A stretch of 64,000 nucleotides of DNA from Stercorarius parasiticus. Taxonomy: Eukaryota; Chordata; Aves; Charadriiformes; Stercorariidae. Of this stretch, positions 40,983 to 48,970 are shown in pieces. Made by a program: the position numbers and the translations under genes. Every line of letters begins with the position of its first letter. Within the stretch, counting starts at the first letter, position 1. Location of the stretch: contig VWZL01000451.1 in assembly GCA_013396915.1 (NCBI GenBank), positions 454,902 through 518,901 of the forward strand. The letters run 5' to 3'. The notes under the pieces are model-generated. The model worked only from the letters and a program-made list of their open reading frames with translations. It searched no databases and was not told the DNA's origin.

Positions 40983-41851
40983 CCTTTCGTGTTAATCATT
41001 CACCTTCAGCCATGGTCTTGACTTTTCTGTCCCGCAGAAAGCGTTAACAGAAAAATCTAGTCCACCGTCACTGAGATTTAATTCTCGTATCTATGCAGAG
41101 ACTTCAGTCTTCATAAACTGTATTTTAGGCAACCAGCATTACCGACTACTAAGGGCAGCAAAGTTAATCTTACTGAACACAGACTTCTCTAAATGGGGGT
41201 AACTGGAAATAGTTCAACAGTATCCATAAGCTCTAGGGGGAATAAAGCTAGGATATACTAAAGAAATAAAAGTAGGAGCACTGAGACTGAGTGGTGGTGA
41301 TGATGATGATCCTGTGGCCTTCCAAAACCGCACTGAAAATACTCACCGAGTCCAAGAGGGGATGTTTCTTTGGAAAAAGCACGTTGAGCTATTTCTTTAG
41401 ATGACTCCACTCATAGAAATGATGCAGTTTTATGTCAAACATTCTTGTTGAGAAATACCTGGAGAAGCCCAGCCAACTTATTCGTGGCGTGCTATTCCAA
41501 GCCCTGAATCCTAACTAACAGCAGATTTGATCTCAGCCGTGCTCCAAGAACTGGTCTATAGCGTGATCTATATTAATAAAAGTTAATTGCAACCCAAACT
41601 CATCCCACGGGATTTTCAATCAATGCACACACAAAAAAAAGCTGCACTAAAAAGCACTGGAAAATACAGCTTCACAGAGAAAGGGACAATGGAAAGAAAA
41701 GCCCTCACTAAAAATAGTGCTAGGCTTTTTGTCCCTGTGCAGGAAATGTCGGCACCACCAATTCTAGCGCTGAATGACGCTTTGTCTTTGGGAACATTAT
41801 TCAGTGGGAGGCAAAAGTAAATCAACAGCCAGTTCTGCTGAGGGAAGTAAA

Positions 41852-41945
41852 CATTTGCAGATTGAGGCAAAAAGGTATTAAGGGACTTGCCCAAGATCAA
41901 AAAAAGAAGTCGCTTTTGATTCCTGGTCATCTGTTCTGGTGGGAC
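41852..41945 (+). mobile_element. MIR-like SINE relic
   Basis: GAGGCAAAAAGG, TTAAGGGACTTGCCCAAGAT and TTTTGATTCCTGG resemble the MIR segment gaggcacagagaggttaagtgacttgcccaaggtc and the following gattcgaacctgg region. Diverged and truncated. Confidence 0.55.
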
Positions 41946-43506
41946 ACAAGAGTCCTCAGCTGGAAATGCCAAATTTCACTGCCCAGAGCAAGAGTTTATT
42001 ATATGTAAAGCCAATAAAGGAAAATTGAATTGTCCCAGAAAAGTCTATGTCTTTGTTCCTCAAAGGTGTTGGAAGGTGCTGCTCTTGGTGAGCGTGCTGA
42101 GGACCTTCTTGCTGGGCTTTCCGCTGCGAATCCAGTGGGAACTGCCACTAAATGCCAGCGCAGAAACGTGAAGAAAAGGTGCTTCCAGAAATGCCACCGG
42201 GGCAAACCACCCCCCCAGCAGTTTTGTAGACACCCACCAGGCCAGGACACTGCTTCTTGGCACCTTCTGTCCATCTTCTGCCACACTAGTGCCTGCAAAG
42301 CCACGCTTTGGTTCAGCTTGAAACCCCACCTGATGCACGGTGTCGCCTGGTGTCTTTGCTCTGTGCTTTGCTGGAGATACCCTGACAGCTTTAATCCTCA
42401 CGCCGCGTTTTCTCATTACTGTTTGTCTAAACAAATCGAGTTTGAGCTCTGTCCCATTAAGCGCGGTGGAGCAGCGCATTTTATTATGTTACGTACCAGC
42501 AAATTGACTGGGATTTTTCTCACTTTTCTTAGCTCCCGGTTTTGCCTAGCGTCTCTCCTTCATAGGAAAGAGAGAAAACAAGGAATAATCTTGTGGGTTT
42601 GATTGGAATTCTTTTTAGACGAGGAGACCACGGAGTGGTCCCGGCACTATCACAAGCACTGTGCTTAAAGAGCTGACTTTTTCCTGGGAAAGTTTGTTCT
42701 GGATCTGCCTGAAAAGGATGCCAATAAAAGGCATACAAATCGTCCTCTTCAGCTTCTTTATCGCCTGCTGTTCCACTGGCTTTATGCAGAGAAGCTTTCC
42801 GCAGGTTAAGGGATTGATCTTGCAAAGCAGAGAGCATTCTTGCTCTGTCCAGCTATGGATAGGAGGAATATCTCATGAGCTTCAGGGAGGTTATCTGCTA
42901 GACCTGAGGTAGGTTGACCAAAGGAAGGAATACAAGCGTTGCAAAAGCTTAAAAAAACTATGTTTTCCCATAATCACTGGTCACTGTGTATTATAAGTCC
43001 TCATTTTTATGTCGTTTTCCAAAGGAATTAAGTAGTTCCTTATGTGCCAATGTTGATGTTTTTGTCCTTCACCAAAACTTTTGAACCAGCTGATCTCTTT
43101 CAGATACACAAAGGGACAGAGGTCTTAAAGATACTAATTTCCTGTGAATTTTGGAAAAATAAATAGAAGGGAGGCAGCATGCCAGTATGTCTTAATGTAC
43201 GCACAACTGTGTCACCTGAAACCAGAAAATTTACCTGGTGTTATGGAATTGTTCACATTATTCCATCAGGAGCTATTCAGAATATGAATACTCCAATCAT
43301 CAGGGAAATTTTGACTCAGAGTTTATAATTTTATTAAACTCAAGACACAGAGCCAGGAGAAACCAAGCTCGTAGAAATGTCTTTTTTTATTATTATTAAC
43401 ATGTTTGAAATCCTTATGCATGTTTTTGATCCACTTTTAAATTCAGTTTCTGGTTTTATTAAACCAACATAAAGAAGTCCCTAGCCGAATTATTATTATC
43501 TTCGGA

Positions 43507-43526
43507 GGCGGGGTGTGGCGGGGTGT
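43507..43526 (+). promoter_or_regulatory. Tandem GC/CACC-box doublet
   Basis: GGCGGGGTGT is repeated perfectly back to back. The junction contains GGGGTGTGG, the complement of the CCACACC core bound by KLF factors. It sits about 1.6 kb upstream of the gap that probably hides the LMO2 start. A regulatory role is only suggested. Confidence 0.3.
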
Positions 43527-44749
43527 CCTGCGATGGTTTCATTATGCAGTCTTCTGGAAAGGTTTACATTTTACTTTTCCGATCACGGTGTAAATACGTC
43601 AGAAATTAAATGGTCACATTCTAATTCAGTCCTGTCTGCGAAAACCCAACAAAAGAGCCTTTTCCTTTAACAGAAGTACGAGCGACTGTCATACTGTAAT
43701 AGCTTAAAATACATCGGAGGTAACGTTTTTATAAGAAAGATTATTCTTTTATAATAAGAAAGATGTGTTCTAATGGCCAGGGATGGCTCTAAAGTATTGC
43801 GAGAGCTTGGTTCAAAGCCCCTCGAAATGAATAACAGTCCTTCTGCTGACATTACTAATCTTTGAATCGGGCTCATTAATGTATTGCAGATATTCTATCC
43901 CTAGCTGCCAAAAAGCTGAAAAAATTAGAATGTAGTCATAAAAATAGACATCAAATACATTCCTCTTCTGGGAATTAATATAGAAGTGAAGTATTTCTAC
44001 TACTACTCAGTAGTGCTTTATTACACATATTTTCTTGCTGTTTTTAAAGTAATTAACAGGGCAAGCAGTTCATCTCATCCAGAACTGTGCCTCCAGCAAC
44101 GGCCAGTATCTAATGCCACAGAGACTGGGAAATGCTCGAATTTGCCCTAACAGTTTTCACTCCGGCACTGTAAATCAGTCCTTTCCGGGATGTGCCGTGC
44201 TGATGGCGAGGAGGAAGGATGGGAGGGGAAACAGAGATATTCAGGCAAGACTTTCCCATCTTTAGCTTCTCTGTGATTAATTACAGATCGATACTTCGTA
44301 CTCTCCGGCTTTTATAGCTCATTAACATCAAACGGTGTCAAGATATAAATTTGTTGTACTGCTTGCCAGGAACTAGGGGATGTCTAGAAGCAGACACCCG
44401 CAGATGTTCACTAGGGGATATAAATGAGACACAATTGAGTTGACCAATTTGACTCCTAGGTAGAAAAATAACAGGGTCTTTGCCTGTGGATCTCAAGGTA
44501 CCGTATAAAAATGTGTGTGCTTGTGGGCATGTGCATATATGTGTAAGAGAAGGAGAGGGAGCGGAGAGAGACGGTGACCGTCGCTTTGGTCCTGCCTGCA
44601 GCTGAGAAGAAGCCAGTAACGGAACCAGGCACTTATTTTTTTCCAGCCCTTGAGGTGATTTTCAGGTTGCCCACCTACCTGAGCACCGAGAAAGTGATAT
44701 TAAATGCCCTCGTTAACGTGAAAATGCAACGTCAGCTCGCGGGGAGCCC

Positions 44750-44905
44750 CAGCTCTGTCCCTTTAAGAAACCCAGCGAGTCGTGATGCTGCTGTTTGTAT
44801 TGCTAAACCCCCAGGAGTCCAGTTAAGAAACGGGCAGCTGTCTCTTTAAGTGTGATTTCCTTCTATTGTATTTGAATCGTGATCAGGAAAAAGGAAATGA
44901 AACCA
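44750..44905 (+). promoter_or_regulatory. Probable LMO2 proximal promoter
   Basis: The segment lies just before the GC-rich block that holds the gap. It contains CTTTAAG motifs (near 44760 and 44844), an E-box CAGCTG (44835-44840), an ETS-type ATTTCCTT (44855-44862) and AGGAAAAAGGAAATG (44885-44899). The two ETS-type sites form a perfect 8-bp inverted repeat 28 bp apart. Mammalian LMO2 has a proximal promoter driven by ETS factors in endothelium, which fits. No TATA box is evident at a fixed distance. The transcription start is unknown, and identification rests on position and motifs. Confidence 0.5.
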
Positions 44906-45164
44906 GAGACCCGGGGCTGAGCCACGGAGTTAATCACAATAATAGCGATGCTCGGCTCCCCTTTTCCAGCATCCCCACCCGGCTCCGGAGCATGGTCAGA
45001 GCTGCCCGGGCAGAAAGCCTGAGCGGAGCCCCGGGGAGCTCCGGGCTGGGGCAGCGGTGGCAGCCGAAGCAGCCGCTTCCCACCCTCCGCCACCAGCGGA
45101 GCCAGCGGAGCGGCGGCGGGGGCTGCCCCGGCGGGCGGCGCGGCGGGGGAGCGCGGCGGGGATG

Positions 45165-45578
45165 NNNNNNNNNNNNNNNNNNNNNNNNNNNNNNNNNNNN
45201 NNNNNNNNNNNNNNNNNNNNNNNNNNNNNNNNNNNNNNNNNNNNNNNNNNNNNNNNNNNNNNNNNNNNNNNNNNNNNNNNNNNNNNNNNNNNNNNNNNNN
45301 NNNNNNNNNNNNNNNNNNNNNNNNNNNNNNNNNNNNNNNNNNNNNNNNNNNNNNNNNNNNNNNNNNNNNNNNNNNNNNNNNNNNNNNNNNNNNNNNNNNN
45401 NNNNNNNNNNNNNNNNNNNNNNNNNNNNNNNNNNNNNNNNNNNNNNNNNNNNNNNNNNNNNNNNNNNNNNNNNNNNNNNNNNNNNNNNNNNNNNNNNNNN
45501 NNNNNNNNNNNNNNNNNNNNNNNNNNNNNNNNNNNNNNNNNNNNNNNNNNNNNNNNNNNNNNNNNNNNNNNNNNNNNN
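45165..45578. other. Assembly gap (414 N), likely hides first LMO2 coding exon
   Basis: 414 consecutive N. The LIM1 exon starts with the third base of a codon, so an upstream exon supplying about 13 codons plus two bases must exist. I did not find that exon's expected sequence between 44000 and 48754. The gap sits in the GC-rich island next to a 17-base G run, a typical sequencing-dropout context. An ATG abuts the left edge (45162-45164). Open frames spanning the N run are artefacts. Confidence 0.85.
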
Positions 45579-45610
45579 AACGGCGCCGTCCGAGCCCGGC
45601 CGTCGAGTGT

Positions 45611-45634
45611 GGGGGGGGGGGGGGGGGTGGGGTG
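45611..45634 (+). repeat. Poly(G) tract of 17 plus short G runs
   Basis: Seventeen G in a row, then T, GGGG, T, GG. It has strong potential to form G-quadruplex on plus, close to the presumed 5' splice region of LMO2, and probably contributed to the neighbouring gap. Confidence 0.85.
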
Positions 45635-48600
45635 GTTGCATTTGGAGGGACCATCTCTGTCCCATCTTTGATCTGCCCAACTCGCCGGAGCCGATTATAG
45701 CGAAAGGTCAGGGCTGTTATCTGCGGGTGCCCAACTTCCACATTTTCATAATGCAACTTTCTGGTATAAACTGCTTTGGTGGGGGGCAGGGTGTCCTGCA
45801 AAGGGCACGGAGAAAGACTCGATTGCCGGGATGGGGAAGATGAGCATTTCCCTCCCTGGGTTTCCCATTCGGGGAAGGAACCGGCTCTGGTGTCCTGATC
45901 CAGGGACTGTGCTCCACAGCCGTCCCTGCGGGCATCCTGCCGGGCAGAGGCACCGTAACCCAGCCTAAGGTCAGTCATTTCAGCCCTCTACGTGCTAATA
46001 CTGCACTTATGCTTGTCTGGAATCATGATAAGAGAAAAGAAAAAAAAAAAATTATAAAATCTCCATTTTCAGATAACGCTTAAAACATTGCTCTTAGCAA
46101 ACTTGAGTCATTCGCGGTTTGTTTCCTGTGAGATACTAAAAATGCCATCGTGTGAAGCCCTGAGTGAACGCATGGGAACTGTTTCTTTTGTGGATTAAAT
46201 CAATCCATTCCATGTCACATCTGATGTTTTCTATGTTACATTTTCTCTTATTTTATACTGTTTTTTAAGAAACAATAATCCAAGCTCCTTGGTATGCGAT
46301 GTCCAGGTTTCAACTACAAAGTTTTACTAATCTTTATTTATTTACCTACCTTGTGATCTAGTGATTGAAGTGCTGGCTTAGAAATCCAGGGACATCAAAA
46401 AGCTAATGCATAAACCAGCAATTCTGTTCTGCGTAAACATCCGCCGGGCTGTTCCGGAGTTTAGGGCTTTCGGAGAGACCTGGCTTGTGACTCCTGAGCA
46501 CCCGTAAGATGAAATATTTTGGGGTACATCTGAAGTTTCAAATAATGGATAATAAAGGATAATAACGTGCGTTTCCTTCTATTGGAAGGCTCTCCGAACT
46601 TGTCGGAGTGGAGGCCACATGTTAGGGAGTATTGGGCCCAAAAGAATAAACTTGGAAAAACGAGGCCCTGATCGCGTGTGGAGTTCCCCACGATTTTAAC
46701 GAAAGCTCACAGAGCTGGTAGGAGAGGGATGTTATGACACAACTTGCGGAGCGCAGCAGTTTAAACCTAGAAGAGTGAAAACCAGAACAGAATATAATCA
46801 GATAATATCTCAGGGCTCAGCTTGCCTAAATAAAAAACTGCAGGATCAGTTTCTCAGCAGAGAAGTTCTTGACCAGTGGTCGTTTCTCCCTGCTGAAGAA
46901 AGTAATTTTTTGCCCAGAAAACCGCTGACCCAGTAAATAAGTGGTAGCAATATAATTTTTTCCTGTTGCCCGCTGGAAATTGGGAGCAGCCTGATCCTTC
47001 TCCGTCCATGTCGGTCTCCCCTGCCCCCAGCAGCCCGAGAGAGGGCAGACAGTGACAGAAGCAGAGCATTTGAGGGACTCTGTGCTAGACGGAGAACCCA
47101 GGAACATATGAAAAAATCTGGGGCTCTGCTCTGCCAGATACCGAGCACCTTGGTCATCATCCAGCAAAGCATAAATGTATATACACGCCTCCCTTGCCGC
47201 TAGCCGCAGGTTTAAAATTAAGCAAAGTGCTTAAAGGATTGATCCAATAGTTTTTTTATTAACTTCCCTGGGGTTTGCAGGCAGCCCTCAGTGGCAGCCC
47301 CAGGTCACTGCAAACCCTGCCGAACTGAGCTCAGGTGCTTTTCTTTTTAATTTTTTGCTGATTGGTTTGGGGTTTTTTGGCAGAACTTGTAAAATTTCAC
47401 AAAAAAGAAGGTAATTCCTTAAGAAAGTAGCTTTGAATAAAATTCTTGCTTTATCCCCAGGTCTTACCAGAACCAGCCTCGATTTCAGACCTTTTTAAAA
47501 AGGGAAAAAAATACCATGCCTGAATTGTCAATGCTAGGATCTCTTTTCACGCAGGGATGTGTAAATCCCAAATAATCATTTGAGCTTTTAGCATAGACCC
47601 ATCCCACGGGATTCATGTCCTTAGCTGAAGGGAAAATAAGAAGTCCTGCGGTAACATCAGGTGAAATGCTGGCTGTGTTAAAACCAGCAGCAGAACTTAA
47701 ACCCGTTGGGCAACAGTCTCATCGGTTGTATTCATCCATTTCACGCTGTTCAGAGAAACGACAGACTCAGTCTGCAAATTTACATTTCCCAACGGAAAGT
47801 TGACCGCACGTAAGATCCCTCGGGTGCCTTTTCTAGTCCTTTAGCCCTTGGCGAGGCAGAAATTCCCTTTGCTTCCAGCGGCACTAACAGTCAAAGCTTG
47901 CAAGCTCAGATTTACAATGCGTTCGCGTATTTTTGGGTTCTCGCAGCGATGCTTTATGGTACTGCTGGGGTTCTTCCGTAAATTTTAGGTCGATTCAGAG
48001 GTTGTCTGTGCTGATTAGGTCACTTACAGTTGCTTCTAGGTAAATCTTAAAAATCTTGTCGAAAGAAAGCATTTTTTTAAAATGGAAATGAAAGCGTTGC
48101 TGCATGCTGTGGACAAAAGAGAATTATTTGAAAACGTGAAGAATATAGTAAGAACTCCCAGGACTTGGTGGGTGTTGGCATCTGTCGGGCTGCGCAGGCA
48201 TAACCCGCGTTTCTACGACATGGTGAATCCAGGCAGCTTTTTGATCGCGCTTTTGAAAAAGTACAATCTTTCGTTATGGAAGAATCGGGTTATGGGAAGG
48301 GTATTTCTTTTATAAGAACTGCATGGATTGAGACACCGAGCAATTCGTGTTCTGTCCAGCAGAAGAAAAATGCTGTATCTACACGAACACCAATGTCCTA
48401 GTGAAGCAGTCGATACCTTTACAGTAATTAATACGCACGGGTGATCCAGAGATTCTCACGTTTATGCATTATTCTTTGAAGAAAAATGAAAAAATTAGTT
48501 AGCAACTTTTTGGATGGTCTTATTAACTCGTTAAATTTTAAGCTGTTCTCTTTTTTTAAAGCAAAAGAAGAGTGAAGTCCTGCTCCTCTTGTGTCCGAAG

Positions 48601-48754
48601 TGGACAAATCGCTCACTCCACTGGCAGAAAAAACAAGGATGTAATCCCTGTTCTAACTTGACCACTCTTGTGTTTCGTTTTTCCTTCTCCTTCTTCTCAT
48701 GTGGGTGCTTTGGGAGTGCGTTTTCCGTCTCCGATGGTTCTTTCCTTCCCTCAG
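45635..48754 (+). other. LMO2: LMO2 intron upstream of LIM1 exon
   Basis: Non-coding sequence between the gap-bearing island and the LIM1 exon. Its acceptor is TTTCCTTCCCTCAG ending at 48754. It contains the upstream copy of an unnamed ~310-bp repeat (47895-48202), GATAAG at about 46027, an AGATAATATCT palindrome near 46800 and a short low-quality MIR-like segment near 46340-46375. Small open frames such as 48082-48315 lie within or beside the repeat and do not resemble known exons. Confidence 0.65.
47895..48202 (+). repeat. Unnamed direct repeat, copy A (upstream of LIM1 exon)
   Basis: It aligns along its length with 49120-49436 in the same orientation. Shared blocks in order include GGTACTGC.GGGGTTCTTC, CAGAGGTTGTCTGTG, AAATCTTAAAAATCTTGT, ATGAAAGCGTTGCT and AGAACTCCCAGGACTT. 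By eye about three quarters of positions match, with small indels. It lacks the CR1 tail and MIR core. The two copies are offset by about 1.23 kb and bracket the LIM1 exon. Either an unrecognised dispersed element or a local duplication. Confidence 0.88.
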
Positions 48755-48970
48755 GGAGCCGGTGGATGAAGTCCTCCAGATTCCCCCTTCGCTGCTGACA
48801 TGCGGCGGTTGCCAGCAGAACATCGGGGACCGCTATTTCCTGAAAGCCATCGACCAGTACTGGCACGAAGACTGCCTCAGCTGCGACCTGTGCGGGTGCA
48901 GGCTGGGAGAAGTGGGGAGACGGTTGTATTACAAACTGGGCAGAAAGCTCTGCCGAAGGGACTATCTCAG
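48755..48970 (+). CDS. LMO2: LMO2 coding exon with LIM domain 1
   Basis: LMO2 is a nuclear LIM-only adaptor. It does not bind DNA itself but joins TAL1/E-protein and GATA1/2 to LDB1 in haematopoietic and endothelial transcription complexes. This 216-bp exon follows a pyrimidine tract and CAG and ends at AG/GTACGC. It starts with the last base of codon 14, then encodes [14 protein letters not shown], followed by LIM1. Zinc ligands visible (158-residue numbering) are C30, C33, H51, C54, then C57, C60, C80 and D83. It reads through DYL and stops after two bases of the codon for R86. As far as I recall, the residues are the same as in mammalian LMO2. The plus-strand frame continuing past the donor is intronic. 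Residues 1-13 and two bases of codon 14 lie upstream, apparently in the gap. Confidence 0.97.

Larger units (their letters stand above)
33731..44740. other. Intergenic upstream of LMO2, MIR relics, no gene seen
   Basis: About 11 kb directly upstream of LMO2. It holds three MIR-like relics (38850-38965, 40861-40982, 41852-41945), a 17-bp tandem duplication (39786-39819), an AT/GT simple-repeat region (39390-39480), a GAT run near 41293-41310 and a GGCGGGGTGT doublet (43507-43526). The largest open frame (42030-42602, 190 codons) shows no recognisable domain. Any distal non-coding LMO2 exons could lie here but cannot be called from sequence alone. Confidence 0.5.
44985..45700. other. CpG-rich island around the LMO2 5' exon, interrupted by the gap
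   Basis: Composition changes sharply to GC/CpG-rich from about 44985, peaks at 45040-45164 and continues after the gap to about 45700. Vertebrate LMO2 has a GC-rich 5' exon, and in humans a longer isoform is encoded there. The plus-strand frame entering the gap (45057-45164) is rich in Pro, Ala and Arg, so it could be the 5' UTR or an N-terminal extension. This cannot be settled without the missing bases. Confidence 0.55.

Noticed and set aside
42030..42602. 190-codon plus open frame upstream of LMO2
   Set aside because: No recognisable domain, overlapping antisense frames of similar length, and no convincing splice or promoter context. Most likely chance.
44863..45978. Long open frames (371, 325, 248 and 204 codons) across the N run
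   Set aside because: Their length comes from untranslated N positions. The flanking parts share no similarity with known proteins apart from low-complexity Pro/Arg/Gly.
48082..48315. 77-codon frame within repeat copy A that could look like a small exon
   Set aside because: The matching frame in copy B is broken by a stop after about a dozen codons and no family is recognisable, so it is not a conserved protein.
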